This document shows positions 9,804 to 18,090 of a stretch of 64,000 nt of DNA, one piece after another; positions within the stretch are counted from its first letter, which is position 1; every line of letters starts with the position of its first letter. The translations under genes were made by a program, and so were the position numbers. Under the pieces are notes generated by a model. It worked only from the letters and a program-made list of their open reading frames with translations. It was not told where the DNA came from and did not search any database. Source of the DNA: CAIVND01 sp035532075 (GTDB lineage Bacteria > Actinomycetota > Acidimicrobiia > Acidimicrobiales > Bog-793); NCBI GenBank assembly GCA_035532075.1, contig DATKRV010000003.1, forward strand, positions 9,586 to 73,585. The letters run 5' to 3'.

Positions 9804-11559
9804 GGCCAATCCGCCCCCGGTGTCCCACTCGCGCGTGATCGACACCGAAGGGCCGCCCTACGCGGGTGTCGTCGACCTCCTCGAGGTACACGCCCATGAG
9901 CCCGGCGACCTGGTGCTCGATATCGGCGGTGGCCTCTGCGGAATCGCCGAAGCGGTGCGTGGACTTGGACTTGTCTACGTCGGGCTAAAGCTGGACGTTT
10001 CGGGACCTGAAGGACACGGTGATCAAGACGCTACGAGGGCCCAGCTCGACCTGCGCGATGACCAAGCGTTGCGAGCACACCTCGGGCGGCTGGTCGCCGG
10101 GCGCCCACTCGCTTTGATCACCGCTGGCGATGTTATGAGACAGCTTATTAGTGGTCCCCATGGCAGGGCCGCCCTCACAACCCTGAGCCAGTTCGCGCTA
10201 TCGAACGGCCGGCCACCCCTTGTCGTCTGCGTCGAAAAGATTGCGCCCCTCGACCTCGTCGTCGAGTTGATGCTCGGTATCTGTGACATCTCCCCAGCGG
10301 GGATGTCTTACGAAACACGTGCCGCGACTTGCTCACCCGAGCGACTTGCGCGGGCGTTGGCTGGCACCGGCTGGTCACCGATCTCCGTGGCGGAGGTCGC
10401 GCCCGATGATGATCAGGAGCTGCTCACCGACCCTGCCAAGCTGATCCGGAGCCTGCTCAGAAAACTCGCCGCACGCGTCCAGGGTCTGCCAGTCCGAGCG
10501 ACTCCAGTGAGCCAGCTCATCCGGGCCTACGTCCCGGTCGCGCCCGCCTCCTCGGCGGCGAACGAACAACCTGGCGTCGAACTCGACGACGGGCCAGCAC
10601 CGCTCCTCAGCGTGCTACTCATCCCGGGCGAGGCATCGGAAGCAGAGCTGATCGACGTGCTCATCGCGCTCGACGCCCAGAGCGTGACCGATTTCGAGTT
10701 GATCGTGGTCGCTCCCGAGTCCTCCGAGGACAGCCCTACCAGGTTCGAGGAGCTGCTCGCTCCGTTCTCGTCTGGTCTCTCGGCGCGTTCCCGGGTCGTA
10801 CCAGGGCCATCCCTTGCACCGCTGTCCGGGTACCGAACCGACGCGATCCGTGCTGGGTCCGCCGTGTCGCGTGGCCGCTACATCACTGTCCTCGATGGGC
10901 GGAGCGTCGTCTTCGGGCACTTCGTCGAGGTCTTCGCGCGCCTCGCCACAGAGCATCCCGCGGCAGTTCTCCGGGCCCGGGCCATCGCCCAGCCGATGCG
11001 CCAGCTGGCATGGCCGGGTGGTCGTACCGGTTTCGAGCCGACCGCAGGCGCGATGCCTGCGTCCACGGCACACTTTTCGCTACTCGAGCACCTTGTCTCG
11101 CCGGGATCACCACCGGGAAGCTACGCCCTCGAACGGAGTTACGTTGACGGTTTCGAATCTGGCTGCGAGGAGGACGAGATGCTCGCCGAGGCGGCGATGC
11201 TGGGTGGGGTCCATGAGACACCTGGCGAGGTAACCCTGCTTCTGCGGCGCTTCGGGGAGGAGACCCCGATCTTTACAGCCGGTGTTGACAGCGCGGACCA
11301 GCACCTTCGGGCCAATCGGATCGACGTAGCATCGATGGCGTTGCGCTCTTGTTCCCCCAATAGACCAGGCCCGCCAGACCCGTCGATCGCGCTGTTGCTC
11401 AAGGATGTCCAAGTCGAACTGGCTGATGTTCGGGCTCAACTAGCAGGTGCACTCGGTGAACTTGCAGCGGTGCGGGACTCAACGAGCTGGCACCTCACCG
11501 CTGCGCTCAGGTGGCTTTCTGGCGTGCTGCACCGGGCTGGCTGGCAACGTTCTGACTAG
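9793..11559 (+). CDS. Methyltransferase-like and glycosyltransferase-like fusion protein
   Basis: The ATG lies inside the end of the preceding gene. Residues about 35-170 resemble a SAM-binding fold (LVLDIGGGLCGIAEAV). Residues about 275-480 resemble a GT-A domain (LLSVLLIPGE, then SRGRYITVLDGRSVV), but the usual DXD is replaced by LDGRS, so catalysis is uncertain. A short coiled coil (VQVELADVRAQLAGALGEL) and the tail DSTSWHLTAALRWLSG follow; such S-W-x-L-T tails are common at the ends of actinobacterial glycosyltransferases. An open frame extends upstream to 9409 but lies entirely within the previous gene and is rejected. Confidence 0.6.
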   Translation: MTAEANPPPVSHSRVIDTEGPPYAGVVDLLEVHAHEPGDLVLDIGGGLCGIAEAVRGLGLVYVGLKLDVSGPEGHGDQDATRAQLDLRDDQALRAHLGRLVAGRPLALITAGDVMRQLISGPHGRAALTTLSQFALSNGRPPLVVCVEKIAPLDLVVELMLGICDISPAGMSYETRAATCSPERLARALAGTGWSPISVAEVAPDDDQELLTDPAKLIRSLLRKLAARVQGLPVRATPVSQLIRAYVPVAPASSAANEQPGVELDDGPAPLLSVLLIPGEASEAELIDVLIALDAQSVTDFELIVVAPESSEDSPTRFEELLAPFSSGLSARSRVVPGPSLAPLSGYRTDAIRAGSAVSRGRYITVLDGRSVVFGHFVEVFARLATEHPAAVLRARAIAQPMRQLAWPGGRTGFEPTAGAMPASTAHFSLLEHLVSPGSPPGSYALERSYVDGFESGCEEDEMLAEAAMLGGVHETPGEVTLLLRRFGEETPIFTAGVDSADQHLRANRIDVASMALRSCSPNRPGPPDPSIALLLKDVQVELADVRAQLAGALGELAAVRDSTSWHLTAALRWLSGVLHRAGWQRSD

Positions 11560-11837
11560 CTGGCCTGCCTGTTTCACACCATTTCTACGGGAAGCTTTTG
11601 CATCGCGGCTCGCTCGCCTTCCGCGCCGATGACCGGCCAGGACTGACCCTCTGGGTCGAAGGTACGCGCATCCTTGTTGGCCGAAACCTCTTGGTGCGAA
11701 AATTGTCGGCCGCTCTACGTTGCTGGCCAGTCATTTTCTATCGCGCTGACAATAACGGGGAGCCACTTCAGTGTGACGCCAAGCTCCAAGGCCAAAAGGT
11801 GACTGTTCGGCACGCACCAAGGAGCGGTTAAGGCGAT

Positions 11838-11990
11838 CACTTTGGCCAGTATCTCGATGAGTTCACCCTCCGTTCCAACCGCTGCCGACCTCGCGTTCGC
11901 GAGTTCATCTCTACCGAGTGCTCGAGCTCGCTAGTGCGCGCCACTCTGTGTGCTTCGGGGACGTCGTCGTCGATCCCGTACTCAAGGCGC
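11838..11990 (+). pseudogene. IS1595 (ISXO2-like) transposase remnant
   Basis: HFGQYLDEFTLRSNRCRPR is followed, after a frame change, by LYRVLELASARHSV. Together these match the C-terminal YLDEF-x-FRFNRRR...FYRLLE signature of ISXO2-like transposases. Only this C-terminal part is recognisable. Confidence 0.5.
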
Positions 11991-12409
11991 AGAAGCCTTC
12001 GACCCCGGTTGACCGCGGACACCCACCCAGCATGGAATGCTCACGAGCGGCAAAGCCGAGGAGGGCCCGACCCAGGACTGGTCCGGTTAGATGAATAGCC
12101 GTGGTCCGTATAACTTCGACGCCGATGCGTGGATGCACTGGCCGTCAGGGTCAGGCCCCCTACCGACCTCCTCTCCGCGAGACCGCGAGCTCATTGATGT
12201 TGTCGAGACGGCAGAGCCGTTCCTCATGGAATAAGGGTTATAGGGTTCGGGCGCGAATGACCAAGCTCGTCGGAAGCGACGAGCGCGATCCGCGCGCGGC
12301 ATTTGGCCGCAATTCGCGCGCACGCCCTCTTGAGCTGATGCTGGGTACCGTTAGGTCGTTCTCGCCCAGGCGCGCGAGACGAGGCTTTGGTGCGACAAGA
12401 ACTGCAGAG

Positions 12410-12559
12410 GTGCCCGTTGCAGCGAAATTTCGCGCCGCGAGAACTGCTGCCAAGATCAGTCTGACGACCGTCTCGACAGAACTCGGGACCGCTCCACTGA
12501 GCATCTCTCGCCTGGAGCGGGGCTTCGATCATGACCGAGAGTTCGCCAAGCAATACTAA
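12410..12559 (+). pseudogene. XRE-like helix-turn-helix fragment
   Basis: A 49-codon frame reads FRAARTAAKISLTTVSTELG then APLSISRLERGFDHD, which looks like an XRE-type helix-turn-helix (the SISRLERG recognition helix). A second frame just downstream (KWLDKQKSITLAG) may be its continuation after a frameshift. It could be the N-terminus of a decayed regulator or transposase. No ribosome site is evident. Confidence 0.35.
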
Positions 12560-12665
12560 GCGTGGTCAGCTCAGAAAAAAGTGGCTTGACAAACAGAAGA
12601 GCATCACCTTAGCGGGCACGGCAATCGTAGCGCGATCTGACTCTTTGACCTGACAGCTGTGTTGG

Positions 12666-12866
12666 TGGGCGGCGGTATCGCCACTCACCATGCAGTCAGG
12701 TTGTACGACCGACAAAGTCTCCCCTGGCAAAGCCAACCCACATCTCGAAGCCACGCTCGGCCAGATGGCCGTGAGCGCGGCCAAGACCGACGCGCTTGGC
12801 ACGGAGTGCGCAAAAACTCCCGGATTTCGCCGTACGCGTCGTCAGGTCACGTGCGAGTGCCCATAG
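12666..12866 (+). pseudogene. IS110-family transposase C-terminal remnant
   Basis: The frame reads WAAVSPLTMQSGCTTDKVSP, GKANPHLEATLGQMAVSAAK, then TDALGTECAK. This follows the order of the IS110/IS116/IS902 C-terminal domain (W-AG-CP...GNP-LR-L-EAA-AA-RT...). The conserved serine region is degraded and no upstream RuvC-like domain is present. Confidence 0.5.
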
Positions 12867-13131
12867 CGACCAACTTCATCGGACACGTTGTTGGAGTTGG
12901 TTCAATTGTGCCACTTGCCAAGCCGGGTTATTCTGATTCGAATTGACAATTCGTGCTCAAGGATTGCCGACCGGTGGGATCTCTCTGGGAGGCGGAGCAG
13001 CAATCGAGCATCTATCAATAGCACTAGGGTTGACGATGATCGATGTGATTACCCCGTTGTCCAGAGGCTGGATTTCCTTCGTTTGACAGATTTGAAGAAT
13101 CGTAGGAACAACTCGCGAAAGGAACTTCTCC

Positions 13132-14487
13132 TTGTCTCTCGCTGAGCAAGATGCCGATCTCGGTCTTCCGGTACCAAGCGGGGCTCGGTTTCGACTGCTC
13201 CGCCAACTCATCGCCAAGGCGACATGGCCGATGCTCCGTCACCAGACGATACTCAACCACGGTGTCATTCGAGAGCTCGATGACCTGCGAGCACGTCTTG
13301 ATAGTGCTGAACATTTTGTCCGACAACACATGGACTCTCTGGCACACCATACCGAAGTCTTTGCCCGGCTCGAAGCGACTCTCGCGCGACATGAAGCGGC
13401 GTTGGAACGTGATGAAATCGAAGCGACGGTCGACGTACATGCGAAAGCCCTTGAACAACAGATGAAGGTACTTGTACGTTTCGAAGAGACTCTCATTAAG
13501 CACGCCTCTCTCTTTGATGACCTCCCGTCGTTCAAGAGCGATGTGCGACAGACGTTGGAGCGCGTCGAAAAGGTCGGGCTCTATCGCTTTCAGGAGGAAA
13601 CCTCAAGTGTGCGACGCGACCTCGCCGAGGTTCTAGCAGAGGTCGACAGACTGGCAGAGAACGGCGAAGTGGTGAAGCGTGCGCTGGCTGGGCAACAAAT
13701 GAGATTTGCTCAGCTTGATCTGTTCTTCGCAGACTATCGAAGGTCGCTCGATGACCATCGCCTGAAGGCATCTTCTCACATCGACGCAGCATCTCCGCTT
13801 GCGTTCGAAGGAATCTATGGAGCACTAGAAGATGCCTTCAGGGGACCGCCAGCTCTCATCAAGGACCGGCTCAAGGTCTATCTTGATGAGGTGACCCGGA
13901 CAACTGCTGGCGGTGGGGAGGTGCTCGATCTTGGCAGTGGACGCGGAGAATGGCTTGAGTTGCTTGCTGAACAGGGCATCGAGGCCCGCGGGGTGGACTC
14001 GAACGTCATCTATAAAGAACGATGGGAGGCTGCTCGGATCAAGGTCGCGACTGCGGATGTACTCGATCACCTCCGCTCGCTTGCTCCCAGAAGCGTGGCG
14101 GTGGTGACCGCGTTTCATCTGGTCGAGCACCTTACACTTGAGGTTCTGATTGAACTGATAGATCTTGCCAATCGTGTGCTCCAGCCGGGTGGGCTCCTTA
14201 TCATGGAAACGCCAAATCCTGAAAATATCGTCGTTGGTGCCTCAACTTTCTACCTTGACCCGACACACCAACGACCGATTCCTCCCCCACTTTTGGAATT
14301 TCTCACCGGGGCGCGCGGGTTTCTTGATGTCAAAATCAAGCGCCTCCAACGGGGCGCGTCCCCACAACTGCAAATACCGAGAAACAGCGATGGCAGTATC
14401 GTTGAGGAACTGGAGCCTCTCGTAGAGATCATCAACGCTCGTTTTTTTGGGCCTGAAGATTACGCTGTGTTGGCGCGGCGGGCCTAG
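13132..14487 (+). CDS. Coiled-coil class I SAM methyltransferase
   Basis: Residues about 40-230 are charged, heptad-like coiled coil. Residues about 255-400 are the methyltransferase: EVLDLGSGRGEWLELL, AFHLVEHL, LIMETPNPENI and FYLDPTHQRPIPPPLLEFL, the last being typical of O-antigen-type methyltransferases. The coiled coil may position it on a glycosyltransferase complex, as in WbdD-like chain-terminating enzymes; that is inference and no kinase domain is present. The TTG start follows AAAGGA. The next gene begins 20 bases downstream on the same strand, suggesting co-transcription. Confidence 0.8.
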   Translation: MSLAEQDADLGLPVPSGARFRLLRQLIAKATWPMLRHQTILNHGVIRELDDLRARLDSAEHFVRQHMDSLAHHTEVFARLEATLARHEAALERDEIEATVDVHAKALEQQMKVLVRFEETLIKHASLFDDLPSFKSDVRQTLERVEKVGLYRFQEETSSVRRDLAEVLAEVDRLAENGEVVKRALAGQQMRFAQLDLFFADYRRSLDDHRLKASSHIDAASPLAFEGIYGALEDAFRGPPALIKDRLKVYLDEVTRTTAGGGEVLDLGSGRGEWLELLAEQGIEARGVDSNVIYKERWEAARIKVATADVLDHLRSLAPRSVAVVTAFHLVEHLTLEVLIELIDLANRVLQPGGLLIMETPNPENIVVGASTFYLDPTHQRPIPPPLLEFLTGARGFLDVKIKRLQRGASPQLQIPRNSDGSIVEELEPLVEIINARFFGPEDYAVLARRA

Positions 14488-14507
14488 TCAAGCTGACTAT
14501 TCGCGAA

Positions 14508-15740
14508 ATGAGGGTGATCTCGAACGCCCCTTTGGAACGTTCTACCTTGAGTCCAACCCCGGACCCTACGGACTCAGAGATATCGGGTTCCGCGTGCGGA
14601 GTCAATGTACTCGGCACCTGGGACTCCACGACGGGTGTCATGGAAGCTGCCCGTCGAACGGTCGCGGGGCTGCTTGATGCCGGCGTGCGTGTCGCCCTTG
14701 ATTATGTCGAAACAGGCACTCCCAAGGATGTTCGTCGGATTCCCGGCCGATTTAGAGACCTTGAGCGAGGTCGACCATTTGAAATCGACATCTGTTTTTT
14801 GAACATCAATGAGATGCATCTCCTCGCTGACAGCTACCTGCGAGACAGGTCAAGATCGAACTATCTGATTGGATCGTGGTACTGGGAACTCCCGCGACTG
14901 TCTGAACGAATGGTGAAACAGGCTGGCCGTGTTGATGAAATTTGGGTTGGGTCTGAATTTGTTGCGGACGCGTTTGCCCGTTATGTAGATGTTCCGGTGA
15001 CCGTCATTCCGCCGGTGGTAGCAACATTGCCCGACCCCGGAGTGGGGCGGGAGCGATTTGGCCTGTCTCAGGGTGAATGCGTGTTTCTTTATAGCTTTGA
15101 CGCGCATTCGACCTTTGCACGGAAAAACCCGTGGGGAATCATTGAGGCTTTCAGAGATACATTCAACCGTGAGGAGCGGGGCAACCGGGTGAGGCTGATG
15201 ATGAAAGCGCTGAACCTCGGGCACTACTCCGAGGGCGCGTCGCGCCTGCGTCATGAATTGGCGAAGGTGAACGGTGTTCTCATCGAGGAGGATCTCACCT
15301 CCGGAGAGACGGCTGCGTTGATCAACTGCTGCGACATCTACGTCTCTCTGCACCGTGCTGAGGGCTTTGGACTTGGCATGGCTGAGGCGATGTTTCTCGG
15401 CAAGCCGGTCATCGCCACAAACTATTCAGGATGTCGTGACTTCGCTTCTTCGACTACGAGCTTTCCTGTCAGTTACATCCTCCGCCAGATCGAAATTGGT
15501 GAGTTACGCTACAACGCCGGAGTTGAGGAACTCTACACACCCGGTTTTCTTTGGGCAGATCCGAGCATCAATGACGCGGCATTTTGGATGCGGTACCTCT
15601 ACGAGAACCCTGCGGTTCGCAGAGCCTCAGGCCTGCGTGGACAGAGGGAAATTTGCGGTTCGTATAGCTCCAATATGGCTGGCTCCGCGATGAAGAGGCG
15701 CCTCACGGAGATCTCCACGAATGCACATTGCGGGTCATAG
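14508..15740 (+). CDS. Glycosyltransferase, GT4-like
   Basis: A GT-B fold enzyme. The acceptor half begins with GVNVLGTWDSTTGVMEAARR, and the donor half contains FLYSFDAHSTFARKNP and the E-x7-E signature region LHRAEGFGLGMAEAMFLGKP (about residues 278-297) that binds the nucleotide sugar. No signal peptide or membrane segment is seen, so it probably acts on the inner membrane face. Co-directional with the upstream methyltransferase. Sugar specificity is unknown. Confidence 0.8.
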   Translation: MRVISNAPLERSTLSPTPDPTDSEISGSACGVNVLGTWDSTTGVMEAARRTVAGLLDAGVRVALDYVETGTPKDVRRIPGRFRDLERGRPFEIDICFLNINEMHLLADSYLRDRSRSNYLIGSWYWELPRLSERMVKQAGRVDEIWVGSEFVADAFARYVDVPVTVIPPVVATLPDPGVGRERFGLSQGECVFLYSFDAHSTFARKNPWGIIEAFRDTFNREERGNRVRLMMKALNLGHYSEGASRLRHELAKVNGVLIEEDLTSGETAALINCCDIYVSLHRAEGFGLGMAEAMFLGKPVIATNYSGCRDFASSTTSFPVSYILRQIEIGELRYNAGVEELYTPGFLWADPSINDAAFWMRYLYENPAVRRASGLRGQREICGSYSSNMAGSAMKRRLTEISTNAHCGS

Positions 15741-15920
15741 ACCAGCAGGGCAGGCGTACGCCAACCTCATTGAAATGCATGATTCTCATCGGGGCGGACT
15801 ATCGATCGGACAGTGTCGGCGGGTCCTTTCGTCACCATCAAGTAACGGCGGATTCAAGGGGTTCGCGCTTTTTCACGGTGACACTCGTTCGGCCGCGACG
15901 AGCCATGACCGGAACGACTG

Positions 15921-16163
15921 CTTGAGGTCCAAACGCTCGGACGGACAATCCGCAACTGGTTCGAGAAGATCTGCAACTACCACCTGGCACGGGCGAGCAA
16001 CGAACCCACCGAGGCGCTGATTCTTGATCAAACGCATCAAGAGAATCGGCTTTGGCTTTCGCAACTTCGAGAACTACCGGATGTGGGCTCTGCTCTACGC
16101 CCCAAACCGAACTGGCGAGTCCTTGGCTCGATCGTCGTTCAACGACGTGTTAGCCCCCGTTAG
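15921..16163 (+). pseudogene. ISL3-family transposase C-terminal remnant
   Basis: The order VQTLGRTIRNWFEKICNYHL, ARASNEPTEAL, then after a frame change LIKRIKRIGFGFRNFENYR and WALLYAPN matches the end of ISL3 transposases (NGPTEA-N-LIK--KR--FGFR-F-NYR-R-LLY). A further shift gives NWRVLGSIVVQRRVSPR and a stop. The catalytic core is missing. The region 15741-15920 is unassigned. Confidence 0.65.
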
Positions 16164-16205
16164 AACCTGGTGGCCTTTGTCGTTGACCCGGTCAAGCCCA
16201 CTGTG

Positions 16206-16244
16206 TGGGTTTGCGACAACAAGGCGCCTCGGATTTGAGCGGGG
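16206..16244 (+). repeat. Left inverted repeat flanking the toxin-antitoxin pair
   Basis: Positions 16229-16244 (TCGGATTTGAGCGGGG) are a perfect 16-base inverted match to 16910-16925. Similarity continues imperfectly outward for about 20 more bases (GTGTG...CACAA/GACAAC...GGC). It could be the end of a small non-autonomous element or belong to the ISL3 remnant beside it. Confidence 0.6.
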
Positions 16245-16302
16245 CGCGAACGCAATATTCGGCGAGTGTGCAATCCACTCCAGCGTATTTCTCAATGGTC
16301 AG

Positions 16303-16331
16303 TTGTACGACACTGGCGCGAACTGTACACT
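16303..16331 (+). promoter_or_regulatory. Toxin-antitoxin promoter with overlapping GTAC motifs
   Basis: TTGTAC (16303-16308), a 17-base spacer and TACACT (16326-16331) form a good -35/-10 pair. The antitoxin GTG lies 6 bases after the -10, predicting a leaderless transcript. The motif TGTAC occurs in the -35 box and on both sides of the -10 (TGTACACTTTGTACG), a plausible operator for autorepression by the antitoxin. Confidence 0.6.
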
Positions 16332-16337
16332 TTGTAC

Positions 16338-16613
16338 GTGCCGCCAATTCCATCTCTCACGGTCTCCGAGGCCCGCCAGCAGTTGGCGTCGATCATCGAC
16401 CGTGCCCGCGACGAGCACACGCCGGTCTACTTGTCGCGTCGAGGGCGCCGCGTCGCGGCCGTCATTGACGCCGACGACCTCGACGCCATCATCGAGATGG
16501 CCGAAGACATGGCGGACATTCGCGCCGCCGAGGCTGCCCGTGCCGAAATGAAAGCGACACGCGAGAGCCCGATTCCCTGGGAGCAGGTCAAAGCCGATCT
16601 CGGCCTTGTCTAG
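16338..16613 (+). CDS. Phd/YefM-family antitoxin
   Basis: About 91 residues, usual for the family. The N-terminal part reads TVSEARQQLASIIDRARDEH, TPVYLSRRGRRVAAVIDADD and LDAIIEM, matching the DNA-binding Phd/YefM fold. The acidic C-terminal tail should wrap and neutralise the toxin. The GTG at 16338 is chosen because it begins the Phd fold and directly follows the -10; the frame continues upstream through the promoter but that part cannot be coding. The toxin gene starts 12 bases later. Confidence 0.85.
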   Translation: MPPIPSLTVSEARQQLASIIDRARDEHTPVYLSRRGRRVAAVIDADDLDAIIEMAEDMADIRAAEAARAEMKATRESPIPWEQVKADLGLV

Positions 16614-16625
16614 CCAGCAACAGCA

Positions 16626-16886
16626 GTGACCTACCGCGTCTCACTCGCGCCATCGGCGGCGCGTGAACTTCGCAAGCTCGATCCCAACGCGCGGCGGCGC
16701 ATCCAGGCAGCTCTCGACCTGCTCGCGACCGAGCCTCGACCGCCGGCTGCAACCCGGCTCGTCGGTGGCTCAGGGGAGTGGAGGGTCCGTACCGGCAACT
16801 ACCGCATCGTGTACGAGATCAACGACGATCAGCTTCTCGTCCTGGTCCTCCGCATGGCCCATCGCCGCGAGATCTATGACTGGTGA
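16626..16886 (+). CDS. RelE/ParE-family toxin
   Basis: An 86-residue basic protein with the RelE fold order: YRVSLAPSAARELRKLDP, RIQAALDLLATEPRPP, GEWRVRTGNYRIVYEIND and VLVLRMAHRREIYDW. The G-x-W-R-x-R-x-G-x-Y-R-I-x-Y segment and the terminal H-R-x-x-I-Y are typical of RelE-type ribosome-dependent mRNA interferases. GTG start. The pair appears intact, unlike the vapBC remnant at the left edge. Confidence 0.87.
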   Translation: MTYRVSLAPSAARELRKLDPNARRRIQAALDLLATEPRPPAATRLVGGSGEWRVRTGNYRIVYEINDDQLLVLVLRMAHRREIYDW

Positions 16887-16909
16887 GAACGCGGCGTACG
16901 CTATCCAGA

Positions 16910-16942
16910 CCCCGCTCAAATCCGAAGTGCCGATTGTGTGAC
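16910..16942 (-). repeat. Right inverted repeat flanking the toxin-antitoxin pair
   Basis: Positions 16910-16925 are the reverse complement of 16229-16244. The repeat begins 24 bases after the toxin stop, so the two repeats enclose almost exactly the antitoxin-toxin unit and its promoter. Confidence 0.6.
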
Positions 16943-17019
16943 ACACCGTCGTGCGAGGATGGGACGTCGCCACGGAGTTCTGTCGTTGCAGGCCAAAGAG
17001 TTTTGCCGTTGACCCTGTG

Positions 17020-17092
17020 TAGCCCCAACGGGATTCGAACCCGTGCCTCCACCTTGAGAGGGTGGTGTCCTAGGCCTCTAGACGATGGGGCC
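17020..17092 (-). tRNA. tRNA-Glu (anticodon CTC)
   Basis: The minus strand folds as a complete cloverleaf of 73 bases. The acceptor stem GGCCCCA pairs with TGGGGCT plus discriminator A. The anticodon arm CCACC-CTCTCAA-GGTGG places CTC at 34-36. The T arm is ACGGG-TTCGAAT-CCCGT. No CCA is encoded. It is the last element downstream of gltX on this strand. Confidence 0.95.
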
Positions 17093-17266
17093 GTGTCGCG
17101 CATGACAAGCTTTTTCTTCCAAGCGGTTGCTCGTGATGGGCGGCTCGTCATGCTAGCGGAAGCCACGACGAAATGAACTTCTCAGCGAGATTCTGAAATA
17201 AATCATGCCGCAAAAAGGTAATGCGTGAGGGTTCACCTGTCCCCGGAATTCTCCCACATCACACGG

Positions 17267-17338
17267 CTCGGGGGGAAGGACTCGAACCCTCAATAACAGG
17301 TCCAGAACCTGCTGTGTTGCCGATTACACCACCCCCGA
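17267..17338 (-). tRNA. tRNA-Gln (anticodon CTG)
   Basis: A 72-base cloverleaf on the minus strand. The acceptor stem TCGGGGG pairs with CCCCCGA plus discriminator G. The anticodon arm GCAGG-TTCTGGA-CCTGT places CTG at 34-36, and a standard GGTTCGAGTCC T arm follows. No CCA is encoded. It sits between the gltX gene pair and tRNA-Glu, same strand. Confidence 0.95.
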
Positions 17339-17417
17339 ATGAACCTTCTTGACTCTATCAGCACAAAATCAGGGATTTTTGCTCACGAGTTGGCACGAAG
17401 ATTTGAGGTCCTTCGGG

Positions 17418-18083
17418 TTACCCCGTCGGCCATGTTGTGTGGCTGAACCCAATGATTCGACCGGCTGCAACTCCAGAGTCTTGGGTCCAAAGTGTGCCAA
17501 GTTCGTGAGTGAAGAATTGCTTGGAACCAACCGCGGAGTAGATGCGTTCGACGTTAAGTCCAGCTGCGCCTGCGGTGTGGGAGACCCAAAGGCGATCGAT
17601 TGCATCTGTCACAATGACGACTTGGTGGGCGCGTGTAATGCGTTGGGCAGCTGAGCGAAGTGAGTCGTAGGTGGTTCCGCCAAAGCTTCCAGCAATATCG
17701 GATCCCGTCACGCCATGGGCATGGAGCCATCTTGCTGCCGACATCAGACCATCATTGTACGCCGTGGATTTCCTGGCGCGAAACACAGACGCGAACCCTT
17801 CTCGCTGTGAAGAAGCAAGGATAATGCTTCTTGATATGTGGCTTTGGAAGAGTGAAAGAGTCGTCTGGAGACGGGATACCAGATCCGGCGTCGCGGCAAT
17901 TCCAGATTGTTCTGGCACAAGGAGAACTATTGCACCCACTTTTTGCGATGAGACCGAACCAATGCCGATTGAGTTCTCCGCGAGAACAATCTGTACTCCG
18001 GTGACAAAGAGGTAGATGATTCCCGCAGTGAGGACGAGACTGAACAGCTTTATTGCCCACTTGATTGGCGCAAAGAGAAACAA
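17418..18083 (-). CDS. DUF218 (SanA/ElyC/YdcF-like) membrane-anchored protein
   Basis: One N-terminal membrane helix (KLFSLVLTAGIIYLFVTGVQ) precedes an extracytoplasmic Rossmann-like domain. It contains AIVLLVPEQSG, a phase reading SRSIILASSQREG, GGTTYDSLRSA and VVIVTDAIDRLW, in the order seen in DUF218 proteins, which are linked to envelope or peptidoglycan-precursor homeostasis. The match is partial and some family acidic residues are not obvious. The gene starts 7 bases after the gltX stop, so it is probably co-transcribed with it. Confidence 0.6.
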   Translation of the reverse strand: MFLFAPIKWAIKLFSLVLTAGIIYLFVTGVQIVLAENSIGIGSVSSQKVGAIVLLVPEQSGIAATPDLVSRLQTTLSLFQSHISRSIILASSQREGFASVFRARKSTAYNDGLMSAARWLHAHGVTGSDIAGSFGGTTYDSLRSAAQRITRAHQVVIVTDAIDRLWVSHTAGAAGLNVERIYSAVGSKQFFTHELGTLWTQDSGVAAGRIIGFSHTTWPTG

Positions 18084-18090
18084 TCGACGT

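Larger units (their letters stand above)
11560..13131. other. Long region of decayed mobile DNA
   Basis: No intact gene is supported in these 1.57 kb. Three remnants are described separately (IS1595-like, HTH-like, IS110-like). The pieces between them are unassigned. AAAGGA near 13118 is the ribosome site of the following methyltransferase. Confidence 0.5.

Noticed and set aside
12101..12559. 152-codon frame in the decayed region
   Set aside because: Only its last about 50 codons have a helix-turn-helix pattern; the earlier part is random in composition. Kept only as a short remnant.
16883..17176. Plus-strand frame across tRNA-Glu
   Set aside because: The tRNA folds perfectly, and the frame has no ribosome site or recognised motif.
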